A stretch of 9,320 bases of DNA, from NCBI GenBank assembly GCA_964636865.1, contig CAZWVJ010000048.1:1-9320 (forward strand). Direction: 5' to 3'. The DNA is from B1SED10-75 sp964636865 (lineage in GTDB: Bacteria > Bacillota > Dethiobacteria > DTU022 > PWGO01). Positions 1-6,171 of this stretch are shown piece by piece (position 1 is the first letter of the stretch; every line of letters starts with the position of its first letter). The translations under genes were made by a program, and so were the position numbers. A model generated the notes under the pieces. It did not search any database. It worked only from the letters and a program-made list of their open reading frames with translations, and was not told where the DNA came from.

Positions 1-308
1 AGTTTAGGTGTTTTGGTAATTGAAAGTAACCTTTCTTCCCCGCTGCCGTTTAGAACCAGTTCTTCAGTATGAATTTTTTGTTTTTGTCTAAATACCTCCA
101 GGTTGCCTGCTATGCATGTTTCTGCTTCTTCTCTGGTAGACATCAATTCATACAGATCTTTTTTCTCCAATTCTACTTTATTGACCCCAAAAAAATCGGC
201 ATGGGCCTGGCTTACCGAACCGTAAGTCCTCTCATCTATTAGATACCAAACCTGGGTTTCAATGTTATCCAGTAACATTTGTAGATGTTCATATTTTTCT
301 ATTTCCAT
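1..308 (-). CDS. PAS-domain signalling protein, N-terminal part (cut by window edge)
   Basis: The gene starts at ATG 308-306 and is open to the left edge, giving about 102 residues of the N-terminus. A GGGAGG ribosome binding site lies 8 bases upstream (plus-strand 317-322). The visible protein is one PAS sensory domain. It opens with LLDNIETQVWYLID, followed by a YGSVSQAHADFFG segment, a predicted helix rich in Glu and Lys, and the strand pair EELVLNGSGEERLLSITKTP. This is the form commonly found at the front of clostridial histidine kinases, diguanylate cyclases, HD-GYP proteins and sigma-54 activators. The output domain lies beyond the edge, so the activity cannot be stated. No signal peptide or membrane segment is visible in this part, which suggests a cytoplasmic sensor. 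The PAS assignment is from sequence pattern; the ligand is unknown. Confidence 0.88.
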   Translation of the reverse strand, partial: MEIEKYEHLQMLLDNIETQVWYLIDERTYGSVSQAHADFFGVNKVELEKKDLYELMSTREEAETCIAGNLEVFRQKQKIHTEELVLNGSGEERLLSITKTPK

Positions 309-1064
309 CTTTTAAGCCTCCCTTTTTATGCACAGACTCCATTCAATAGGGAGATATTGTATCTTGTGCAAATAATTTATTTAGAATAAGCAAAATTATA
401 ATCCGACATATCATATTGGGGACGCATGCATTCAAGATACAATACTTTATATAAGAATAATAGAGTGAGTGTCCATCCGGGGTTGAACTATTTGCAAGCA
501 ATCATAATTCCCTCCAGTGGCTTAATAATCTACTCATGAGGGGGCATATGAATGGATAACAGCAGGTTCCAGTACATTTTTTACAGATATTCCTGGTACC
601 TCTTATAAGTTTATTTTTCACTACTCTTGCATCTTAACGAGAACATTAAAACTTTTCAGTTCTATATCAAGCGGGCCTCTACTTTTTACAGTCAGGTTCT
701 ACAAGACCTATCGAACATAGATTACAAAAGCCAATTTTCATAACTTATAAAATTTTTTCTTAAAAAGCATTATAATCAAAATTGCAATAAATTGCAAATT
801 TAGATTAGAATCGTTCGTTATTCAGCCTTTGCAGTTTCTCTTTCATGAAGTAGTAGTTTTTGAGCTCGGTGACACTGTCGTGAGAGCACATATAACGGAG
901 TTTTTAATTCAACACTACTTCTTTCAAAAGAACTTACCAGTATATCAGCAATCACTTTATAAAAGGAATTTGTTTTTTCCGTCCAAAACCTTCGCGGCCG
1001 TTTGGCAGACTACACCCTCCCTTCTTAATGGTATCAAGGTAATTATTTTCACACTTCAAACAAA
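309..1064. other. 756-base region with no convincing gene
   Basis: This is AT-rich sequence between the start of the PAS gene and the end of the dehydratase gene, both on the minus strand. It must contain the PAS gene promoter and the 3' end of the dehydratase transcript. I see no strong intrinsic terminator after the dehydratase stop. Features that stand out are a 12-bp inverted repeat (355-366 and 433-444) and, around 784-799, two close direct copies of ATTGCAA. Reading frames of 60-100 codons exist on both strands around 830-1020 but lack ribosome binding sites and resemble no family I know. The region could hold decayed coding sequence, but I cannot show it. Confidence 0.5.
355..444. repeat. 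Perfect 12-bp inverted repeat upstream of the PAS gene
   Basis: TATTGTATCTTG at 355-366 is repeated exactly in reverse complement (CAAGATACAATA) at 433-444, with 66 bases between. The left copy sits about 45-60 bases upstream of the PAS gene start, so in promoter or leader territory, and itself contains the imperfect palindrome GATATTGTATC. Two inverted copies of a recognition site upstream of a sensor gene would fit a paired operator. A long-range stem is the other reading. Function is inference. Confidence 0.5.
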
Positions 1065-2531
1065 CTACCCAAATTCAATACCGACAAGATCCTTTAACAT
1101 TTCTATTTTCGAAGCGAAATCTGCATGTCGCTGTATCATTATTCTTTGAGCCTGCGGAGAACCCGCTCCATGGAGTGATTCTGTAAGATAACCTATACCT
1201 CCGCTTCCCATGCAGATATATTCCAGATAGCGTAACACTTTGAATTTGTCTGCTACCTGTTTCTCATCATTCATTCCCAGATACTTTCTGATAAACTTCC
1301 CCGTATGTTCATTTGCCAGATCTTTTCCTGATGGCAATGTAGCAATGATCCCTCCGGCAATATCCTGAGCAAGGCGTGAAATTTGAAACGGGACATTAGT
1401 TACATTCAGTTTGGTTACATTGGCAAGAAGGGGAGCTACCCAGTAGCACCCGCAGGGCAACTGTTGCCCCTCTGCCGAAGCAGCAATCGCACAAGCATAA
1501 AGGGTTTCATTAAGGTATGTCATTTCCACCAACTTATCTTTAATATGACTTTTGCCATGGGTTCCATTATATTTTGCCATCTGCGCAGCAGCCCCAATAA
1601 CTGTGTCCCCCATACCAACCTTACAACCTCCATAACTCTGGCGGTGGTAACTTGCAAAACACTCTACGAGGCCCGCAGCAAAATCGTATTCACCACACAT
1701 AAAAACTCTGTCCCAGGGAACAAATACATCATCAAAAATAATTAATACTTCCTGACCCCCATAGACAGGGTTTCCGAGATCAATTTTGGAATGGGGGTCA
1801 TCATCCAGAGTACGTAAATCCATTGGTTGTCTGCCCGCTATAAAAAGAAGATTATTATCATCTGCAGGCACTGCACACATTACCGCATAATCAGCTTCGT
1901 TATCTTTGAGAGCATTTGTAGGAAGAACTAAAATTTCGTGAGAATTCAAAGCCCCGGTTTGATGAGCTTTAGCCCCTCTTATTACTATACCTTCACCATT
2001 TTTTTCTACTACCCGGAGATATAGATCAGGGTCATCCTGTTGCCCCGGAGATTTACTTCTATCTCCCTTGGGATCTGTCATTGCCGCACAACAAACCAGA
2101 TCATCATCCTGAACATATACGAGAAACTTTAAAAATTTCTCATGGTAATCAGTATTATATTCCTGATCAATATCATAGGTTACACTATAGACTGAATTTA
2201 TAGCATCCAATCCCGCGCATCGCTGAAAGCATGACCCTGTTTTTTGCCCCATCAGTCTAAGCATTTTTACTTTGGTGATTAAGTCTTCCCGCCTCTGCAC
2301 AATATGGGTAAATCTGTTTATCTTTCTGCCCGTCAAATGCGATTCTGCAGTCATCAAATCCTGGTATTCTTCTTCCCTGCTTAATTCATAAGTTTTCTTT
2401 ACGGAATTCAAAGAAGGCCTGAAAAATGTGTATTCTGTCGGATTATCGATACGATTACCCAAAAAATAAATTTCCCTGCTTAAAGACTTAAGACTTTCAA
2501 TATATTCTTCCGGTTTTATCAAAATAATCAC
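1065..2531 (-). CDS. abfD: 4-hydroxybutyryl-CoA dehydratase / vinylacetyl-CoA delta-isomerase family enzyme
   Basis: The protein is 488 residues, close to the roughly 490 of clostridial AbfD, and is similar along its whole length. Family enzymes use FAD and a [4Fe-4S] cluster to dehydrate 4-hydroxybutyryl-CoA to crotonyl-CoA and to isomerise vinylacetyl-CoA, in aminobutyrate or succinate fermentation. The ligand pattern is intact: GSCFQRC (Cys101, Cys105) and HRQSYGGCK (His296, Cys303), matching the C-x3-C and H-x6-C spacing of the Clostridium aminobutyricum enzyme. Tyr300, Lys304, GAKAHQTGA (Thr192), GGQE (Glu261) and TESLHGAGSPQAQR (Glu451) match other residues studied there. It therefore belongs with the dehydratases, not the cluster-free 4-hydroxyphenylacetate hydroxylases of the same fold. 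The chosen GTG start overlaps an upstream stop (GTGA); a TTG three codons later has better ribosome-site spacing (AGGGAG, 9 bases). No CoA-transferase or 4-hydroxybutyrate dehydrogenase gene is adjacent, so the physiological substrate is unproven. Confidence 0.92.
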   Translation of the reverse strand: MIILIKPEEYIESLKSLSREIYFLGNRIDNPTEYTFFRPSLNSVKKTYELSREEEYQDLMTAESHLTGRKINRFTHIVQRREDLITKVKMLRLMGQKTGSCFQRCAGLDAINSVYSVTYDIDQEYNTDYHEKFLKFLVYVQDDDLVCCAAMTDPKGDRSKSPGQQDDPDLYLRVVEKNGEGIVIRGAKAHQTGALNSHEILVLPTNALKDNEADYAVMCAVPADDNNLLFIAGRQPMDLRTLDDDPHSKIDLGNPVYGGQEVLIIFDDVFVPWDRVFMCGEYDFAAGLVECFASYHRQSYGGCKVGMGDTVIGAAAQMAKYNGTHGKSHIKDKLVEMTYLNETLYACAIAASAEGQQLPCGCYWVAPLLANVTKLNVTNVPFQISRLAQDIAGGIIATLPSGKDLANEHTGKFIRKYLGMNDEKQVADKFKVLRYLEYICMGSGGIGYLTESLHGAGSPQAQRIMIQRHADFASKIEMLKDLVGIEFG

Positions 2532-2629
2532 TCTCCCTGGTTAATAATATGGCGATACTCCTTCCGCCTCTCTGATAAAACTGGTTTCTCCCTGCCTAAC
2601 CATTTTATTACCCATTCAACGTGCGCCAT
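2528..2629 (-). CDS. 33-residue ORF overlapping the dehydratase start; possible remnant of a longer gene
   Basis: An ATG at 2629-2627 opens 33 codons ending in TGA at 2530-2528. That stop shares four bases (GTGA) with the GTG start of the dehydratase gene, a classic translational-coupling arrangement. The peptide begins MAHVEWVIKWLGREKP and is rich in charged residues. It has no signal peptide and no family I recognise. Its ribosome binding site is weak (CCTGGA), and the frame is closed by a TAA a few codons upstream. It may be a small coupled leader peptide, or the C-terminal stump of a former upstream gene whose front has decayed. The second reading is favoured slightly by its resemblance to an ordinary protein tail, but neither is proven. 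Confidence 0.35.
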   Translation of the reverse strand: MAHVEWVIKWLGREKPVLSERRKEYRHIINQGE

Positions 2630-3235
2630 AATTCCAGGAGTACCATTTTTTTATTAGATCTTCATATTATGTTTTATGCCATGTAATAGTTGGAAGGTTC
2701 TTTCAACTAGAGCAGTTTTTAAGTAAGAAAAGTGGTAATTGCTATAATTATAATAATCAACCCCATAAAATGCAAGGTGCATGTTCAAAAATGGAATAGA
2801 ATGGGTCAACCAAACATATGGAGTGCTAGTTTTCTGCTCCTTTCGCAAAATTCCCTACTTTTAAAGATATTAAAGGGCGAATTAAGACAAATTTGGTCAA
2901 CACTTTCGTTCGGTATATACTTCCGCATTATAACCTGGTTGTCACCAAAAAGAGTTGGTTTTTCCAGTCGTTGGTCATATTGGCATCACACTAGAAATAG
3001 AGGGGTAATTACAAAAAAATATTTTCCCCGGAATGACCGGCAAAAATAAACAAGAAATTTATTTTAAACTTAAAAAGGAAATAACAATATTTTGTAGAAT
3101 AAAACAAAGCTACGTCAATATATTGTTTCAGCGATTTATTTCGGAAACAAAAGATTAACGTTTGGCCTATTTATTTGGTTAGCTTAAGCTAAAAGGGGAA
3201 ATAGAGTCATTTCAACTTTGGAAGGAGACCAAGAT
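2630..3235. other. 606-base region with no convincing gene
   Basis: This lies between divergent genes and should hold both promoters, but I find no clear -35/-10 pair for either. A 7-bp inverted repeat (TTGTTTC 3123-3129, GAAACAA 3144-3150) and the palindrome AGCTTAAGCT (3181-3190) lie within 115 bases upstream of the zinc-ribbon gene and could be control sites. Short frames at 2654-2848 (minus) and 2732-3049 (plus) have low-complexity Ile/Tyr/Asn-rich translations and no ribosome binding sites. Confidence 0.45.
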
Positions 3236-3925
3236 ATGTCAATAGATGAAAAAGTTCTTTACTGCCTGGAATGTGGCGCGGAAATACCGCCAAATTTTAA
3301 TCACTGCCAAAAATGTGGGGAAAAGAACAGGCCTGAAACTAGAGAAGAAGCTGGGTTGACTCCGATCGGATATTCCTCGCGAATCAATTCGCCCGAATTT
3401 GGAAATTACCAAAAGAAGTTTAAAAAGGGGTCTTTTATTTTTACGATGATTTTGGCTGTTTTGGCACTGGTAGGTATTCCTGTTTATGGAGGGATTAGCG
3501 GGGATATTGATTTTCCTTATTCTATTTATTATGGAGCAGGCATTGGAGGTTTAATTCTGGTAATGGCTTTTTTCCAGAACTTAAAAGGCCGGCTTGATAC
3601 TACCTGGGATGGAAAAGTTATCGATAAAACTACACGCCGCCGCAGCAGGTTTGAACATGAAGACGATCCAGGTACTACTTATACTGAATACATAATCAAA
3701 GTAAAAAGGGATGGGGGCAAAGTTTATCAGAATACTCTTTCCTCCGGAACCGGCGTTTACGAGTATTTTCAAAAAGGAGATAGAGTTAGGCATCACAAGG
3801 GCCTTCCTTTTTATGAAAAGTATGATAAATCCAGGGACAACACGGTTATATGTGTGGCCTGCGGTAATCTCAACCAAATAAAAAATGATGTCTGCACCCG
3901 TTGTAAGTGTCCCTTGCTGAAGTAG
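3236..3925 (+). CDS. Membrane protein with N- and C-terminal zinc ribbons
   Basis: The start is ATG 3236, with GGAAGGAG eight bases upstream; a TTG at 3218 is in frame but lies before that site. The 229-residue protein has four parts. A zinc ribbon occupies residues 10-27 (CLEC and CQKC). Two hydrophobic stretches at about 67-85 and 97-113 are probable membrane helices separated by a short Gly/Asp-rich loop. A soluble domain of about 125-195 looks like a small beta-rich unit (WDGKVIDKTTRR, YTEYIIKVKRDGG, GDRVRHHKGLPFYEKY) resembling the domains of unknown function seen in bacterial membrane proteins. A second zinc ribbon ends the protein (CVAC 206-209, CTRC 220-223). The helix pair would place both ribbons on the same side, probably the cytoplasm. 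I cannot assign a function; the gene is monocistronic in this window. Confidence 0.85.
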   Translation: MSIDEKVLYCLECGAEIPPNFNHCQKCGEKNRPETREEAGLTPIGYSSRINSPEFGNYQKKFKKGSFIFTMILAVLALVGIPVYGGISGDIDFPYSIYYGAGIGGLILVMAFFQNLKGRLDTTWDGKVIDKTTRRRSRFEHEDDPGTTYTEYIIKVKRDGGKVYQNTLSSGTGVYEYFQKGDRVRHHKGLPFYEKYDKSRDNTVICVACGNLNQIKNDVCTRCKCPLLK

Positions 3926-4064
3926 TTTTTCATATTATAGTAATTTATCATTCAAATTTGTCCGCACCCCCTTCTAAATTTAATAATTGCCCGATCACAA
4001 ATCTTATAAAGCACCATTCGGAAGCTTAAAATTCCAAATAAACTTAAATTTAAACCTAATTTTG

Positions 4065-4099
4065 TAAAATAAAATGACGGGGTCTCCTAAACCCCGTCA
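4065..4099 (-). terminator. Intrinsic terminator of the tRNA-Thr transcript
   Basis: On the minus strand, five bases after the encoded CCA, TGACGGGG (4099-4092) pairs perfectly with CCCCGTCA (4082-4075) around a 9-base loop. The stem is followed by TTTTATTTTA. An 8-bp GC-rich stem plus a U-rich tract is a textbook Rho-independent terminator. Confidence 0.93.
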
Positions 4100-4103
4100 G
4101 TGA

Positions 4104-4178
4104 TGGAGCCGGCAAGAGGACTTGAACCCCCAACCTGCTGATTACGATTCAGCTGCTCTACCATTGAGCTATGCCGGC
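4104..4178 (-). tRNA. tRNA-Thr (anticodon CGT)
   Basis: The 75-base gene folds as a full cloverleaf and encodes its CCA end (plus-strand TGG at 4104-4106). The acceptor stem is GCCGGCA/TGCCGGC, the D arm is GCTC-AATGGTA-GAGC, and the anticodon stem is GCTGA/TCAGC. The loop ATCGTAA has T33 before anticodon CGT, which reads the threonine codon ACG. The T arm has loop TTCAAGT on a stem containing two G-T pairs. The discriminator base is T. A TATTAT element at 4227-4222 on the minus strand is a possible -10 box, without a convincing -35. The gene stands alone, followed by a strong terminator. Confidence 0.97.
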
Positions 4179-4290
4179 TCATAGATATTTTTCGCTGTTT
4201 TCGATTTCTTTTTGTGTGCTAATAATATGCCATCTTTTGATTCAACTAGCTCATAATTGCTGTAGCAAATAGTATTATGCAACAAATAAG

Positions 4291-4314
4291 CCTCCATGTC
4301 AATAGACATGGAGG
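4291..4314 (-). terminator. Perfect 10-bp hairpin downstream of the lipoprotein gene
   Basis: CCTCCATGTC (4291-4300) and GACATGGAGG (4305-4314) form a perfect 10-bp stem with a 4-base loop. Read on the minus strand, it lies about 115 bases after the stop of the InlB/DUF1566 lipoprotein and is followed by CTTATTTGTTG, an imperfect U-tract. It is therefore a plausible but not ideal terminator separating that gene from the tRNA. On the plus strand the stem is followed by an A-tract, so it would not terminate in that direction. Confidence 0.5.
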
Positions 4315-4429
4315 GAAAAACAGGGGACATCTCTTCGTTTATAAGCAAGTTAAATACAAAATACATTAATTACGTAACCCTCATCTGTCCGCATTTTGTA
4401 AGTGAATCAAATAACCCTCCCCCTGATCC

Positions 4430-5302
4430 TTAGAAAACACGGACTGCGCGGACCCAGTATTTACTGTCTCTTTGCTGAGGACTTAAAGCATTCATGTTAA
4501 AATGATAAGCATCAGCCAATGTATCAAAGCCTCCCATGGACGCGGTAGAACTCCAGTAGTTGCGATAAATAAAATCACCAATGTTGCCTTCCTTGGACTT
4601 TAACTCCACAGCCATTTCCTGAAGTTCCAGACTCGAAGGAAGAAACCAGTCATCGAAACCATTAAACTGGAGTTCATAACATAGCTGAGCAGCATGACCA
4701 GAATCACCTGCAGCTTCGAGAGCAGAAACTATAATTTCTGTGTTAGCAAGACCCGTGCCAATCTCTTTACTTGTCCCCTCAATAGCTACCTCATGGGATC
4801 CCCAATCTACGTCTTCCCATTCTGTCTCAGACGGTGCAGCCTCCATATATCTCCATTCCTCGTATTCCGGTCCCCTGTCAATAAAGACCAGACCTCCTGC
4901 CGGACCAGCATTACGCAACACATCGTCGCCCGTATTCCACTGTGCGTAAAGAGTCACATCGTGGTCAGGCATATAGAAGTCACTGCCGGGCTCTAGATTT
5001 TCTTCAGTGCCATCCGGGGACATATTCCATGCAACAAATCTACGGGTAATACCATCACGGACCTCTTCCCCACGTAAATCTCCCTTTTCGGCGATAGTAA
5101 CATGTTCATCATAGTTAAGACTCACAGATTCCGGTAAGCTCCCATAAGTATGACCGTTTCCATCATAAGTGAGCAGAAAGTCTCCCACCTCTTTTCCAGG
5201 CTCGCTAATAATCGCTTCCGGATCAGCGCTATCCGGTGCAGAACATCCTGCAAAAAAACACACCAATACCAGCATCAGTGCCAATAAACACAGACGTTTC
5301 AT
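4430..5302 (-). CDS. Surface lipoprotein with InlB B-repeat and DUF1566 domain
   Basis: The start is ATG 5302-5300, preceded by GGGGGAG at good spacing. An in-frame ATG 18 codons earlier would put extra residues before the signal peptide and is rejected. The 290-residue protein begins with a lipoprotein signal peptide (KR, a Leu/Val-rich core, lipobox FAGC with Cys20), so it should be anchored to the outer face of the membrane. Residues about 43-122 match a Listeria-Bacteroides (InlB-type) B-repeat: LTYDGNG, then TRRFVAWN, then the closing MPDHDVTLYAQW. Residues about 130-290 match DUF1566 (Lcl_C), with GPAGGLVF, a W-rich middle, NGFDDWFLPSSLEL, YWSSTAS and KYWVRAVRVF. Such proteins are usually described as surface-exposed and possibly ligand-binding; the ligand is unknown. 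It appears to be a single-gene unit, with a hairpin downstream. Confidence 0.88.
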   Translation of the reverse strand: MKRLCLLALMLVLVCFFAGCSAPDSADPEAIISEPGKEVGDFLLTYDGNGHTYGSLPESVSLNYDEHVTIAEKGDLRGEEVRDGITRRFVAWNMSPDGTEENLEPGSDFYMPDHDVTLYAQWNTGDDVLRNAGPAGGLVFIDRGPEYEEWRYMEAAPSETEWEDVDWGSHEVAIEGTSKEIGTGLANTEIIVSALEAAGDSGHAAQLCYELQFNGFDDWFLPSSLELQEMAVELKSKEGNIGDFIYRNYWSSTASMGGFDTLADAYHFNMNALSPQQRDSKYWVRAVRVF

Positions 5303-5682
5303 AAAAACTCCCCCTTTATATTTAGTTCGCAAGATGCAAATACTACCGTTTACCATAGGCAGCTAGCAGTTGTGGATATTATTTATTTCAATGTCTGCAA
5401 AGGAAAGTAAAATGTAACTTATTATTAGATGCAAAGAGTATACCATAACCAAACCAAAAATAGAAGCTTTAATTATAAAACAATTCAAAAAAATAGGAGT
5501 AGAAATGAAGAATGGGGGCAGGCTATAACCTAACGAACATAACCCCTCATAAGAAGCGTATTAACCATCTCAACCATAATGTTATTTTGCCAATCAAAGT
5601 ACCATTCCTGCATTTTGCTCGTGTGTCCGTGGCATACAAACGTCCCCACGTTTTCCCGTCCACTCGCTTTAGGGTAAGAAGT
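5303..5682. other. 380-base region with no convincing gene
   Basis: This lies between the stop of the cyclophilin-like gene and the start of the lipoprotein gene, both on the minus strand, and should carry the lipoprotein promoter. It contains a short inverted repeat AAACGT-CCCC-ACGTTT (5638-5653), about 30 bases past the cyclophilin-like stop and not followed by a T-tract. It also contains a 50-codon open stretch in frame with, and immediately after, that stop (5682-5533). Confidence 0.45.
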
Positions 5683-6060
5683 TTATTCCGCAGCCTTTTT
5701 CAGGGTTATCGGGCTTCTGGCAGGAACCTTTTTCCACAGCTCCGGTTCCCCTTCCAGGCGTCCCAGCAGGTTCACCGGGCCGGCCGGTATTATTTCCGTG
5801 GCCGTGGAAACAGGAGTTTTCCCGAAAAAAATGCAGAAAAATTTACCTTCCGGCCAGTAAGCAATATCCCCCACTTCAACCACATCCACGGCATCTTCGG
5901 AGGACGCTTCCACAGGAATAGAAAAATAAATCTCGTCACCCCAGGTATTGACGATGCCGCTTAGGGGCAAATTGTCCCAGATCAAAGAAGCTGTTTTGCT
6001 GCTGTTTAACGTCGCCTCCATTTCCACCTGTTCGGTGCTGATTAAAATTTTTTTACTCAT
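5683..6060 (-). CDS. Cyclophilin-like fold protein (TM1367 / PF04126 type)
   Basis: The 125-residue protein starts at ATG 6060-6058 with AGGTG about six bases upstream. It matches the small prokaryotic cyclophilin-like family typified by Thermotoga TM1367. Key stretches are WGDEIYFSIPV (40-50), VEVGDIAYWPEGKFFCIFFG (61-80) and PAGPVNLLGRLEG (92-104). Family members have the beta-barrel fold of cyclophilin but generally lack the peptidyl-prolyl isomerase active site; the biochemical role is unknown. There is no signal peptide, so it should be cytoplasmic. It lies 111 bases after the nitrilase-type gene on the same strand with no strong terminator between, only a weak 5-bp palindrome, so the two are probably co-transcribed. 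By eye its 3' half is richer in G+C than its neighbours, a weak hint of separate origin. Confidence 0.85.
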   Translation of the reverse strand: MSKKILISTEQVEMEATLNSSKTASLIWDNLPLSGIVNTWGDEIYFSIPVEASSEDAVDVVEVGDIAYWPEGKFFCIFFGKTPVSTATEIIPAGPVNLLGRLEGEPELWKKVPARSPITLKKAAE

Positions 6061-6171
6061 GCTAACACCTCGTTTCTGTTTGATTTCCTAAAAAACAAAC
6101 TATTTTTTTGAAAAGCTCCCCTAGCGTGTTATTCAACCCCGGTTGACATTACTATTTTAGCTTCAAGCTAA

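Noticed and set aside
829..1149. Plus-strand frame of 106 codons, and minus-strand frames of up to 60 codons in the same area
   Set aside because: The plus frame overlaps the end of the dehydratase gene antisense, has no ribosome binding site and no protein-family signal. The minus frames lack a start with a binding site.
2654..3049. Short frames on both strands (2654-2848 minus, 2732-3049 plus)
   Set aside because: They overlap each other on opposite strands, have Ile/Asn/Tyr-rich low-complexity translations and lack ribosome binding sites. A resemblance of the minus-strand tail to transposase ends was too weak to keep.
4169..4366. Minus-strand frame of 65 codons ending inside the tRNA
   Set aside because: It overlaps the 5' end of tRNA-Thr by 10 bases, runs through the perfect hairpin, and its only ribosome-site candidate (GAGGG) is too far from the ATG.
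4694..4996. Plus-strand frames inside the lipoprotein gene (4694-4996, 4740-4949)
   Set aside because: They are antisense shadows of a gene with clear domains and a clear signal peptide.
5512..5964. Plus-strand frame of 150 codons
   Set aside because: It is mostly antisense to the cyclophilin-like gene, Arg/Phe-rich in the way of a shadow frame, and has no supported family.
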